Position numbers and translations under genes: made by a program. Positions 16,186-25,410 of a stretch of DNA of 64,000 bases are shown here, piece after piece. Source of the stretch: Pseudoalteromonas atlantica (lineage in GTDB: Bacteria; Pseudomonadota; Gammaproteobacteria; Enterobacterales; Alteromonadaceae); assembly GCA_007988745.1 (NCBI GenBank), contig BJUT01000009.1, positions 1-64,000 of the forward strand, read 5' to 3'. The notes under the pieces are model-generated. The model was not told the DNA's origin, searched no databases, and worked only from the letters and a program-made list of their open reading frames with translations. Position 1 is the stretch's first letter. Every line of letters begins with the position of its first letter.

Positions 16186-18786
16186 ATGCAGCACATGACT
16201 ACGGCACAACTTAGGCAACAGTTTTTAGACTTTTTTGCCAGCAAACAGCACCAAATTGTCCAATCGGCTTCACTTATTCCGGGTAACGATGCCACGTTGT
16301 TATTTAACAATGCCGGTATGGTTCCTTTTAAGGATGTGTTTTTAGGCGCCGAAACTCGCCCTTACACGCGTGCTACAAGTGCACAGCGTTGTGTGCGTGC
16401 TGGTGGTAAACATAACGATTTAGAAAACGTAGGTTACACAGCGCGTCACCATACATTTTTTGAAATGCTAGGTAACTTTAGTTTTGGCGATTACTTTAAA
16501 CAAGACGCTATTAAGTTTGCGTGGGAGTTTTTAACTGAGGTTGTTAAATTACCACAAGAAAAACTACTTGTTACTATTTATCACGACGATGAAGATGCAT
16601 TTGGCTTTTGGCACAATGATATTGGCCTAAGCGAAGATCGTATTATTCGTATTGCTACCTCAGATAACTTTTGGTCAATGGGCGATACTGGCCCATGTGG
16701 TCCGTGTTCTGAAATATTTTACGATCACGGTGAGCACATTTGGGGTGGTCCTCCGGGCTCACCTGAAGAAGATGGCGACCGCTTTATCGAAATTTGGAAC
16801 CTTGTATTTATGCAGTACAACCGTCAAAGCGACGGTACTATGGAGCCGCTGCCTAAACAATCTGTTGATACAGGTATGGGCCTTGAGCGTATTGCTGCTA
16901 TTTTACAAGGCGTGCATTCAAACTACGAAATCGACTTGTTCCAAGGCTTAATTGCAGCTGCGGCAAGTGTAACTAACGCACAAGATTTAAACGATAAATC
17001 GCTACGCGTAGTGGCGGATCATATTCGTTCGTGTGCGTTTTTAATTTCTGATGGTGTTATGCCGTCAAACGAAGGCCGTGGTTATGTATTGCGTCGTATT
17101 ATTCGTCGTGCAGTACGCCATGGTAACAAGCTTGGTGCACAAGGTGCGTTTTTCTATAAACTGGTTGCAGCGCTTATTGAACAAATGGGCCAAGCCTACC
17201 CAGAGCTTGCAAAGCAGCAAGAAATTATCGAAAAAGTACTGCGCATTGAAGAAGAACAATTTGGTAAAACCCTTGAGCGTGGCTTAGCTATTTTAGAAGA
17301 GAGCCTAAGCGAGCTTAAAGGCGATGTTATTCCTGGTGACTTAGTATTTAAATTATACGACACTTATGGTTTCCCCGCTGATTTAACGGCCGATGTAGCC
17401 CGTGAGCGCCAAATGACAATAGACCATGCAGGCTTTGAAGAGTGCATGGCTGTACAGCGTAAAACAGCGCAGCAAGCTGGTAAATTTGGTGCCGATTACA
17501 ACGAGCAATTAAAGTCAGAAAAACACACTGAGTTTAAAGGCTACGACAGCACACATCATAGCGCTACAGTAGTAGAAGTGTTTGCAAATGGTGAGTCGGT
17601 TTCTATTTTAGAAGGCGGCCAACAAGGCATTGTTGTACTTAACCATACGCCATTTTATGCAGAATCTGGTGGCCAAACAGGCGATACCGGTACCATTACT
17701 GTTGCAGGTGGCGAGTTTACAGTGACTAACACTACTAAGCTGGGTAATGCGTTTGCGCACCACGGTAGCGTACAAGGGCGCATTGCGGTTAACGATAAAG
17801 TAGATGCAACTATTGATGATGCACGCCGTGAACGTATTAAGAAAAATCACACAGCTACGCATATTTTACACGAAGCTCTGCGCCAATTATTAGGTGAACA
17901 CGTAAGCCAAAAAGGCTCGCTGGTTGAGCCTGAGCGTTTACGTTTTGACTTCTCGCACTTTGAAGCTGTTACTAAAGACGAGCTACGTGAAATTGAGCGT
18001 GTAGTTAACGATGAAATTCGTCGTAACTTTGCCCTAAACACTGAGCTTATGGCGATTGATGACGCTAAAGCAAAAGGGGCAATGGCGCTGTTTGGCGAAA
18101 AGTACGACGATGAAGTACGCGTAGTAACCATTGGCGATTACTCAATTGAACTGTGTGGCGGTACGCACGTAGAGCGCGCGGGTGATATTGGCTTATTTAA
18201 AATTGTATCTGAAAGCGGTATTGCCGCAGGCGTACGCCGTATTGAAGCTGTAACAGGTGCAGATGCAGTGGCGTATGTAAGCGAGCAAGAAAAACAGCTA
18301 AACGATGTAGCGGCGCTGGTAAAAGGTGATAGCGCATCGGTACTTGAAAAAGTAACTGCGCTTCTTGAAAAGTCTAAAGGCCTTGAAAAGCAAATTGCAC
18401 AGCTTAACGATAAGCTAGCCAGTGCAGCGGGTGCGTCTTTACTTGATTCGATTGTTGAAATTAATGGCGTTAAGCTACTAGTGGCAAACGTTGAAGGTAC
18501 TGAATCTAAAGCGCTTCGAGGTATGGTTGACGACCTTAAAAACAAGATTGGCTCAGGTGTTATTGCACTGGGTGTTGCCAGCGGCGAAAAAGTAAGCCTA
18601 ATTGCCGGTGTAACGAAAGATTTAACCGGTAAAGTTAAAGCCGGTGAGCTTGTAAACCACATGGCAGGCCAAGTAGGCGGTAAAGGGGGCGGTCGTCCTG
18701 ATATGGCACAAGCGGGTGGTTCACAGCCTGAAAACCTAAATGCCGCGCTTGAAAGCGTGACAGCCTGGGTAAGCGAGAAAGTTTAA
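16186..18786 (+). CDS. alaS: Alanyl-tRNA synthetase
   Basis: An 866-aa class II synthetase that charges tRNA-Ala. The N-terminal catalytic core has the family-typical [16 protein letters not shown] (about 65-80) and [17 protein letters not shown]. The editing domain has HTATHILH (about 557-564) and the distal CGGTH zinc site (about 656-660). The C-terminal C-Ala domain contains [12 protein letters not shown]. It starts at 16186 with AGGTGAG 8 nt upstream. It lies between recX and lysC in the conserved order. Confidence 0.98.
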   Translation: MQHMTTAQLRQQFLDFFASKQHQIVQSASLIPGNDATLLFNNAGMVPFKDVFLGAETRPYTRATSAQRCVRAGGKHNDLENVGYTARHHTFFEMLGNFSFGDYFKQDAIKFAWEFLTEVVKLPQEKLLVTIYHDDEDAFGFWHNDIGLSEDRIIRIATSDNFWSMGDTGPCGPCSEIFYDHGEHIWGGPPGSPEEDGDRFIEIWNLVFMQYNRQSDGTMEPLPKQSVDTGMGLERIAAILQGVHSNYEIDLFQGLIAAAASVTNAQDLNDKSLRVVADHIRSCAFLISDGVMPSNEGRGYVLRRIIRRAVRHGNKLGAQGAFFYKLVAALIEQMGQAYPELAKQQEIIEKVLRIEEEQFGKTLERGLAILEESLSELKGDVIPGDLVFKLYDTYGFPADLTADVARERQMTIDHAGFEECMAVQRKTAQQAGKFGADYNEQLKSEKHTEFKGYDSTHHSATVVEVFANGESVSILEGGQQGIVVLNHTPFYAESGGQTGDTGTITVAGGEFTVTNTTKLGNAFAHHGSVQGRIAVNDKVDATIDDARRERIKKNHTATHILHEALRQLLGEHVSQKGSLVEPERLRFDFSHFEAVTKDELREIERVVNDEIRRNFALNTELMAIDDAKAKGAMALFGEKYDDEVRVVTIGDYSIELCGGTHVERAGDIGLFKIVSESGIAAGVRRIEAVTGADAVAYVSEQEKQLNDVAALVKGDSASVLEKVTALLEKSKGLEKQIAQLNDKLASAAGASLLDSIVEINGVKLLVANVEGTESKALRGMVDDLKNKIGSGVIALGVASGEKVSLIAGVTKDLTGKVKAGELVNHMAGQVGGKGGGRPDMAQAGGSQPENLNAALESVTAWVSEKV

Positions 18787-18792
18787 GCTTAC

Positions 18793-20010
18793 GTGGCACT
18801 TATTGTCCAAAAGTTTGGCGGCACTTCGGTTGGCTCTATTGAGCGAATAGAAGCGGTCGCCGACCTTGTTGTTAAAACTAAGCAGCAAGGTCATCAAGTG
18901 GTTGTGGTTCTTTCGGCCATGTCGGGAGAAACCAACCGCTTAATTAACCTCGCCAAGCAAATAGATACTCGCCCGAGTAGCCGAGAATTAGACGTACTTA
19001 TTAGCACTGGAGAACAGGTTTCTGTTTCGCTCCTTGCTATGGCTATTATAAAACGTGGCCATTCGGCTGTAAGCCTACTAGCCGATCAGGTTAATATTCA
19101 AACCGATAACATGTTTGGTAAAGCCCGTATTGAAGAGGTTGCTGCGACGCGTTTAAAGCATGAGCTTGAGCATAATCGGATTGCGATTATTGCCGGTTTT
19201 CAGGGGCGCGATGTAGAGGGTAATATTACAACCCTTGGGCGCGGCGGCACCGATACCTCTGCGGTGGAAATAGCCGCGGCAATAAAAGCCGATGAATGTC
19301 AGATCTATACCGACGTTGATGGCGTATACACTACTGATCCTCGTGTAGAACCAAACGCACAGCGAATGCGCCATGTAACGTTTGCCGAAATGCTAGAGCT
19401 GGCAAGTTTAGGCGCAAAAGTATTGCATATTCGTGCTGTTGAGTCGGCTGGTAATCATAAAATGCCGCTAAGGGTGCTTTCGAGTTTTGAGCCCGATGAA
19501 GGAACGCTAATAAGTTTTGAGGAGAGCGATATGCCAACTAAGGTTGTGTCGGGGATTGCGTTTAATCGTGACGAATGCTTGATAAAGGTACATGGCGTAC
19601 CATACTGTGTTCATTCTCTTACAAAAATTTTGAAACTTTTTGCAGAAAATGGCATCGAAATAGATATGATTAGTCAAGTTAATCATAACTTTGAAAAAAT
19701 AGACTATGCTTTTACTGTGCATTCAAATGACTATTTGCAAGCACACGATTTACTAACTCAACAACAGGTAAATCTGCAGGCTGATAGCATTTCTAGTGAT
19801 ACAACAGTTGCAAAAGTGTCGGCTGTTGGCATAGGAATGAAGTCTCACAGTGGTGTAGCGCATCAATTTTTTGATGCATTGGCGCAAGAAGGCATACACA
19901 TAGTTTTAGTATCGACGTCTGAAATCAAGGTATCGGTTTTAATTGACGAGAAGTATTTAGAACTAGCAGTAAGAGCGTTACACTCAGAATTTTTAACAGA
20001 AAATGGATAG
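18793..20010 (+). CDS. lysC: Aspartate kinase
   Basis: A 405-aa monofunctional aspartokinase, the first step of the Lys/Thr/Met pathway. The N-terminal kinase domain begins VQKFGGTSVGS (5-15) and holds TLGRGGTDTSAV (about 147-158). Two ACT domains occupy about 265-405, where lysine or threonine feedback occurs in the family. The start is GTG 6 bp after alaS stops, so it is probably co-transcribed with alaS. The alaS-lysC-csrA order is conserved in gammaproteobacteria. Confidence 0.95.
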   Translation: MALIVQKFGGTSVGSIERIEAVADLVVKTKQQGHQVVVVLSAMSGETNRLINLAKQIDTRPSSRELDVLISTGEQVSVSLLAMAIIKRGHSAVSLLADQVNIQTDNMFGKARIEEVAATRLKHELEHNRIAIIAGFQGRDVEGNITTLGRGGTDTSAVEIAAAIKADECQIYTDVDGVYTTDPRVEPNAQRMRHVTFAEMLELASLGAKVLHIRAVESAGNHKMPLRVLSSFEPDEGTLISFEESDMPTKVVSGIAFNRDECLIKVHGVPYCVHSLTKILKLFAENGIEIDMISQVNHNFEKIDYAFTVHSNDYLQAHDLLTQQQVNLQADSISSDTTVAKVSAVGIGMKSHSGVAHQFFDALAQEGIHIVLVSTSEIKVSVLIDEKYLELAVRALHSEFLTENG

Positions 20011-20099
20011 TTTGGGAGTTTTTACTTACTTTTCAATCAATTTTTCATTAAAATGGTCAAGCGGAATCTTATAATTTATTGGAACATGGGAGCAAGAGA

Positions 20100-20291
20100 A
20101 TGCTAATACTAACTCGTAGAGTAGGTGAAACCCTAATGATTGGTGACGAAGTAACTGTTACTGTATTAGGTGTTAAAGGAAATCAAGTTCGAATTGGTGT
20201 TAACGCACCTAAAGACGTTTCAGTGCATCGTGAAGAGATTTACATGCGTATACAAGCTGAAAAGTCTAACCCTAATCCGGGCAATGCTTAA
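20100..20291 (+). CDS. csrA: Carbon storage regulator CsrA
   Basis: A 63-aa RNA-binding global regulator with N-terminal [16 protein letters not shown] and the RNA-contacting VHREEIY near 42-48. It binds GGA-containing leaders and controls carbon flow, motility and biofilm. The ATG at 20100 has GGGA 8 nt upstream; an in-frame upstream codon at 20079 would add seven residues absent from the family. A strong terminator follows. Confidence 0.97.
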   Translation: MLILTRRVGETLMIGDEVTVTVLGVKGNQVRIGVNAPKDVSVHREEIYMRIQAEKSNPNPGNA

Positions 20292-20335
20292 TCAACACGT
20301 ATACCTAGCTGAGTAATGCACTTAGCTATACCAAA

Positions 20336-20361
20336 AGCCACTCACTGAGTGGCTTTTTTTT
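20336..20361 (+). terminator. Intrinsic terminator after csrA
   Basis: Eight-bp stem AGCCACTC / GAGTGGCT with a three-base loop and eight or more T. Confidence 0.92.
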
Positions 20362-20575
20362 GTTCTTAGCTTGCTCTATTACGTCAAGCTCTATTCAATG
20401 AATTTTGTATAGAAAGTATTTAATTTACAAGGTGATAGGCGAAAGTAACCTATCTCAGGCAATATATAAGCTATCATAAAATACAATATGCTAAAGCATA
20501 AATTAAAGTTAAGGTACTTTGAGTAAGATTAGCTAATCCCCGAATCTAAATCTAGCTAACCGCCTTAAAGGTTAT

Positions 20576-21811
20576 TTAATTATATTGAAACAGGTTATCC
20601 CAGCGCTCATCCAAAATGGTTTTGGCATGATCTAAATTTATTGCGCTATACACATCGTTAGTGCAGGTTACTAAACGCATCCGGGTGAGTTTTTCAAGCG
20701 CATCGCTAATTTCAAAGTCGAGTTCGCATTTATACTTTGTTTTAAACCACGCCTCTATTTGCTCATCAAGCATTTGTGCGCTTAAGCCATTTTTAGATTT
20801 TAGTAAAAACGTATAGGCCAGCAGAGCTTCTTTTATGTCTTCTTCTTCGGCTGCGTCTATAAGGGTATGAAAAACACCCGCGTTGTTATCAAGGTTTTTA
20901 AAGTAAAGATTATCGCTTAGGGCTTTCATAAATTTAATTTTACGGTTTTTAAATTTACTCCATTCTTTAAAAATAAAGCTGCCAAAAACCCCCATTCCAA
21001 TAGCAAAGGTAATAAAGTGTTGTTGGGTCATTTCTACGGCTTCACTTCTAAAGCCTCCCCAAAAAGCAAATAAAGCAAATAACAATAAAATAGATGCGCC
21101 AAGCTTAGTAATTAATACCACAGCACCGCCTACTAAAGCCGATGAGCCAATAATCACTTTATCAATAGGGCGCATACGTACTTCGCTATTCGGAAATAGC
21201 ATTTCAAGGTCGGCTTTTGGGACATTTTGAAACAGCTTAACTATGGTCGAGCTTGGCTCAAACCCTAAAGGCGTTTTATTTTTAGCCTCAAAGTAGGCTT
21301 TATCTTTAAAGCGAATAAACACCGCAACGCGGTCGTAATTGGTAAAGTGCAGGGGCTTTTTACGCAAGCCCCAAAAGCTGGTTATGGTTTCAGTGAGTTG
21401 TGATTCGCCACGGCGGTAAAAAACCACTTCTTCAAAGTCGTCAAACTCTACCTCAAGGCGTACTTTAAATAGTGACTCTTCGTTGAGTGCATCTTGCAGG
21501 TCTTGATGGGTGATCACTTCAAAGTTAGCTGAATTAAGTACCTTAGCAAAATCTTTAGCAAATTCGCGTTGGCACTGCGCTTTTTGATCAGCTGATACTG
21601 GCGCTAAAGATCGCGTATCGCTATTGGGATCAAAGGGCGCGTAGTTATTTTTGAGCGACTCGAGTGTTGAATGGTAATCGTAATGGATAAGGCTTGCTAA
21701 TAAATCGCAAAATTGTTTAAACGATGTTTGCTCTGAGTTGTTTGTGAGCTCAGCGCTGCACATATCAACAATATCTTGTTTTCTAAAGGGAATAAAACGT
21801 GCACTTTGCAT
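20576..21811 (-). CDS. DUF3754 (TMEM143-like) membrane protein
   Basis: A 411-aa protein recognised as DUF3754/TMEM143-like from its central VVFYRRGESQ and FKDKAYFE blocks, followed by two hydrophobic helices at about 223-250 and 262-283. The long N-terminal and C-terminal parts are soluble. No enzymatic motif is visible. It is a single gene on the minus strand, divergent from the yqaA-like gene. Function unknown. Confidence 0.7.
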   Translation of the reverse strand: MQSARFIPFRKQDIVDMCSAELTNNSEQTSFKQFCDLLASLIHYDYHSTLESLKNNYAPFDPNSDTRSLAPVSADQKAQCQREFAKDFAKVLNSANFEVITHQDLQDALNEESLFKVRLEVEFDDFEEVVFYRRGESQLTETITSFWGLRKKPLHFTNYDRVAVFIRFKDKAYFEAKNKTPLGFEPSSTIVKLFQNVPKADLEMLFPNSEVRMRPIDKVIIGSSALVGGAVVLITKLGASILLLFALFAFWGGFRSEAVEMTQQHFITFAIGMGVFGSFIFKEWSKFKNRKIKFMKALSDNLYFKNLDNNAGVFHTLIDAAEEEDIKEALLAYTFLLKSKNGLSAQMLDEQIEAWFKTKYKCELDFEISDALEKLTRMRLVTCTNDVYSAINLDHAKTILDERWDNLFQYN

Positions 21812-22001
21812 AAATTTTAACTGCTTTGGTAGGTATTTAACTGCATTGGCACATAATAAAATATTCTTATAAACATTGCTAATTTGTTAACAGTTATGTG
21901 GCTGTTAAATCTTTAACTGTTTTCAGCGTGTATTAACGTAAATATGTAAGAATTAACCCATTGAGCAACGGCTTATCATCACAAGCAAAAAAAGGATTTA
22001 C

Positions 22002-22586
22002 ATGGCTATTCAAAAAAAACTAAAAGAAAAAACACGGCACTTTATAGATTCTAAACATATGCTAACAGGCATTACCGTAGCGTCGTTTTTAGAATCTACG
22101 ATAGTCCCTATTCCGCTTGAAGCAGTGCTTGTGCCTCTTATGCAAGCACGTCGTGAAAAGCTTTGGTTAATAGCGCTTATGGCAACAGTTGGGTGCGTGA
22201 TTGGTGCTTTATTTGGTTATGCGCTGGGTTATTACCTATTTGACGCTGTAGGTGACTGGGTTATTGAAATGTTTTCAAGCCAAGAGCAATTTGAAAATGT
22301 TAAGCAGCAAATGCAAAGCCAAGGTTTTTGGTTTGTAATGACGCTGGGAATTGTGCCCATTCCGTTTCAAATTGCGATGCTTGCCGCTGGGGCTACAAAA
22401 TACTCTATTGGTTTGTTTTTATTAGCCTCAGGTATTGCTCGTTCAATTCGCTATTTTAGTTTAGCCGTTGTTGTATATTACGCAGGTAATAAAGCCGAGC
22501 AAATAATCAGTAAACACAAAACTAAAGCAATGATTGCTATTACTATTTTAATATTAGCTTTATGGGGCCTTAGCACCTTAATATAG
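22002..22586 (+). CDS. YqaA/DedA-like VTT-domain membrane protein
   Basis: A 194-aa polytopic protein of the YqaA branch of the SNARE-associated (DedA/VTT) family. It has the early FLESTIVPIPLEAVLVPLM motif (about 29-47) and GIVPIPFQIAMLAAG (about 118-132), the re-entrant-loop repeats of the fold. Relatives act in lipid-carrier flipping or membrane homeostasis. AAGGA lies before the ATG. Confidence 0.82.
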   Translation: MAIQKKLKEKTRHFIDSKHMLTGITVASFLESTIVPIPLEAVLVPLMQARREKLWLIALMATVGCVIGALFGYALGYYLFDAVGDWVIEMFSSQEQFENVKQQMQSQGFWFVMTLGIVPIPFQIAMLAAGATKYSIGLFLLASGIARSIRYFSLAVVVYYAGNKAEQIISKHKTKAMIAITILILALWGLSTLI

Positions 22587-22813
22587 TTTTATACTTAGTT
22601 GTTATAAGTAAGCTGCTCAGCGCGACTAAAACTGTGTGGACACTAATGCAAATGTGGGTTTTTAGCTTTGCATTGTATTTGTGTCTGCTTTGCTCAACTC
22701 TTTGTATTCAAGGTGGTGAAATAACCCTGCAAGTACAGGGTAAGTTAACCTTTTATAGCGGTTTTTTCTGGTGTGCTATAGTTTGTTAATAACGCATTAA
22801 AAAGCGCCACCCT

Positions 22814-23719
22814 ATGATTGAAACTGTAAAACTTACCGTTAGGCTGTCTAACTTTTATAAAATGAGTTGGATAAATAAGGCGGTAAGTATAGCGTTACTT
22901 CTCTACATTATTGTTTTTTCACTTTATGCTTTAAATACTTTCCCCCCTTTAAACGTGCAAAACAATGTGTATGGTTTTACTACCGATTTTTGCAATCTCA
23001 TCGTGCTCGTATTTTTATTTTGGATAGTGCAATGCTCTGAGCTTTCAAAACAAGCGTACGTGTTTTCTACTTTAGGTTTATTGCTATGGAGTATGGGTAC
23101 AACGGCTGATGTAATAGATGAATTAGTTGTGCAGCCTTATTGGATGAGTGTTTATTTTGAAGACTTATGCAGAACCATGGGAATGCTTTTTACCGCCTAT
23201 GGGTTATTTAAGACCATGCGTTTTGTACAAAGTATACATAACCGTTTAGCGCACGAGTTGATAACGGACGATCTTACACAAGTACATAATAGACGCTATT
23301 TTTATCGGCATGTTAAAACTGCCCCTAGTACGCCTTACGTTATTTTAATTATAGATATTGATCATTTTAAGGCTATTAATGATGAGTTTGGCCATGATGA
23401 GGGTGACTTAGTGCTACAGCAGTTAGCTACTAAGTATAATAGTGCATTTGTTAATAATGCAGTATTTGCTCGTTTAGGCGGTGAGGAGTTTGGCGGCTAT
23501 TTGCCTACCGGAAATATAAGCCAAGCGGCTGAATTTTGTGGGCAACTAATAGACATTGCACACAATATTAAAGTTAAACAGGTCAAACAGCTTACCGTAA
23601 GTATTGGTATGGCGCTGCAAAGCGCTAACGAGCACCTCGACAAGGTAATGAAGCGGGCAGACATGGCTTTATACGTTGCTAAAAATAATGGCCGAGATCA
23701 ATATAAAATAGCCCCTTAA
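22814..23719 (+). CDS. Membrane-bound diguanylate cyclase (GGDEF)
   Basis: A 301-aa protein with about four membrane helices in residues 20-135 and a C-terminal GGDEF domain (about 148-300). DDLTQVHNRRYF opens the domain and GGEEF (222-226) is the active-site loop, so c-di-GMP synthesis is expected. The RxxD inhibitory site five residues before GGEEF is absent (the sequence there is NNAVFAR), so product inhibition through that site is unlikely. No sensory domain beyond the membrane part is seen. An alternative ATG lies at 22862. Confidence 0.88.
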   Translation: MIETVKLTVRLSNFYKMSWINKAVSIALLLYIIVFSLYALNTFPPLNVQNNVYGFTTDFCNLIVLVFLFWIVQCSELSKQAYVFSTLGLLLWSMGTTADVIDELVVQPYWMSVYFEDLCRTMGMLFTAYGLFKTMRFVQSIHNRLAHELITDDLTQVHNRRYFYRHVKTAPSTPYVILIIDIDHFKAINDEFGHDEGDLVLQQLATKYNSAFVNNAVFARLGGEEFGGYLPTGNISQAAEFCGQLIDIAHNIKVKQVKQLTVSIGMALQSANEHLDKVMKRADMALYVAKNNGRDQYKIAP

Positions 23720-23872
23720 GCTTTCTACGCAAATATCCTTATTATTTGCACATTTATTACACTTTTAAACGTTTTCGTAAAGAACTGTCAGCGAGGGTAA
23801 TACTTTGTAAACTATGAAATTAAAATGCAGCAAAGAAGTCATAATAGTGATTTTAATAATAAGGAAACTTTA

Positions 23873-25234
23873 ATGACCAACTCTCTGTTGAAAGCTGCTT
23901 TACCTCTAAGTTTAATGTCTATTCTAGTTGGTTGTGGCGGCAGCGACGGCTCAAGTGATACAGGCTACGTACAATTATATAATGGCTCTTATAACAGCCC
24001 TTATACGCGTTTATTTGTAGACGAAACTGAGCGCTCAGGCACTGATTTTGCTGATGTAACCACGCGTCATAATTACAGCACCGGCACTTACGATTTAAGC
24101 TTTGAATACTTAGATGCAAACGACAGCTACATTACAATTAGCGAACAAGAAGTATCAATCAAAGGTGACAAAACCGAACTAATTGTAATGAGCGGTAACT
24201 TTGACGAACCTACGTTCACAGAGCTAAGTGTGCCCATTTCAAGTGATACAGATGAGTTCAACTTAGGTTTTTACAATATCACCAGTGAAGACACTAGCTA
24301 CGATATTTACCTAGCAACCGATGATGGCGTATTTGAAAGTGCTGAACTATTTACATCAACACAGTATTTAAGTGAGCTAGATTTACAAACCCTTGATGAG
24401 GGTTACTACACAATTTATATCACTGAGGCAGGTAGCACTGATGTAGTGTATGAGTCGGAGTCGGTTTATTTTTACGATGAAGAAAGCTACGTAGCCATGA
24501 TCCGCCCAAGCTATGCAACAGAAGAAAACGGTATCACGCTCGATATTGTGACTGACAATAACTATGTTACAGCACTAAAGCACCAATCAGCGTTAGGCCA
24601 ATTGCGCTTTATAAATACCGTTGACGATTACTCGCCAGTTAGCTTTAGCACGACCCGTGGCACTACAGTTAACGATACTAATACGGTAGCAAGCGATACC
24701 TATACCGATTACATTGAGCTTTCGCCAAACAGTTACAGCGTTGCAATGTACGACGAAGAGGGCACTAAGCTTGCCGATAACTTTTTAATGACCCTAGAGC
24801 GCGAGCAAAGTGCGGTAGGCGTTTTTTACAACGATGTCGATAATGGTTTACGCATGATGAGTGTTGAGGAAAACCTAACACCTAGCAGCTACAGCCATAC
24901 TATTTCGGTTGTTAACCTAATTGAAAGCTACGCAGGGCAAACAGTAAGCGAAGTTGACGTGTACTTTACCTTAAATGGTGAAACTGTTGATGACGCCACC
25001 AATGTAATTGATGGCTTAGATAGATACGATCAAGAAGAAATTGATGTAGATGATGAAGCTTACACTGTGTATGCCGTATACGAAGATAACGGCCAACAAA
25101 TAGTGTTAATTCAACAAAGCGATATAGATTTTACCGAAGAAGGTAACTATATCTTAATTTTAGAGCACGATGAGACAACCAGTTCAGGCTTTAAAATGAG
25201 TGTAACGCGCACAATTACAGACAGCGTAGAATAA
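23873..25234 (+). CDS. DUF4397 repeat lipoprotein
   Basis: A 453-aa acidic lipoprotein with signal and lipobox ending LVGC (Cys21), then GGSDGSSD as a flexible linker. The rest is beta-rich with repeated patterns of the DUF4397 type (YVQLYNGSYNSPYTRLFVD; FNLGFYNITSEDTSYDIYL; LRFINTVDDYSPVSF), suggesting at least three domains. It is very rich in Asp, Glu, Ser and Thr, as in surface lipoproteins of marine bacteria. AAGGAAA precedes the ATG at 23873; an upstream in-frame ATG at 23825 would disrupt the signal peptide. Function unknown; a terminator follows. Confidence 0.72.
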   Translation: MTNSLLKAALPLSLMSILVGCGGSDGSSDTGYVQLYNGSYNSPYTRLFVDETERSGTDFADVTTRHNYSTGTYDLSFEYLDANDSYITISEQEVSIKGDKTELIVMSGNFDEPTFTELSVPISSDTDEFNLGFYNITSEDTSYDIYLATDDGVFESAELFTSTQYLSELDLQTLDEGYYTIYITEAGSTDVVYESESVYFYDEESYVAMIRPSYATEENGITLDIVTDNNYVTALKHQSALGQLRFINTVDDYSPVSFSTTRGTTVNDTNTVASDTYTDYIELSPNSYSVAMYDEEGTKLADNFLMTLEREQSAVGVFYNDVDNGLRMMSVEENLTPSSYSHTISVVNLIESYAGQTVSEVDVYFTLNGETVDDATNVIDGLDRYDQEEIDVDDEAYTVYAVYEDNGQQIVLIQQSDIDFTEEGNYILILEHDETTSSGFKMSVTRTITDSVE

Positions 25235-25263
25235 GCAACTTGTAACACGTTCTAGAAAGTAAA

Positions 25264-25296
25264 AGCCCTAAGCTTTATTGTTTGGGGCTTTTTTTT
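25264..25296 (+). terminator. Intrinsic terminator after the DUF4397 lipoprotein
   Basis: Stem AGCCCTA / TTGGGGCT (with G-T pairs), then eight T. Confidence 0.8.
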
Positions 25297-25410
25297 GCCT
25301 AGCTGTAGCGTGATTTTGTTTACATTAAATAAACCCATATATAAGCAGATTGCTATAACTTTTAAAAATTTTAGGTACACTCATAACATAATAAATAAAA
25401 AGAGCGTGCC

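Noticed and set aside
18138..18662. 174-aa antisense ORF inside alaS
   Set aside because: Ser/Pro/Ala-rich low-complexity translation opposite a strongly conserved synthetase; typical shadow.
22587..22813. c-di-GMP riboswitch before the diguanylate cyclase gene
   Set aside because: Only a 6-bp ACCCTG/CAGGGT hairpin is present at 22724-22741; the conserved riboswitch core is absent.
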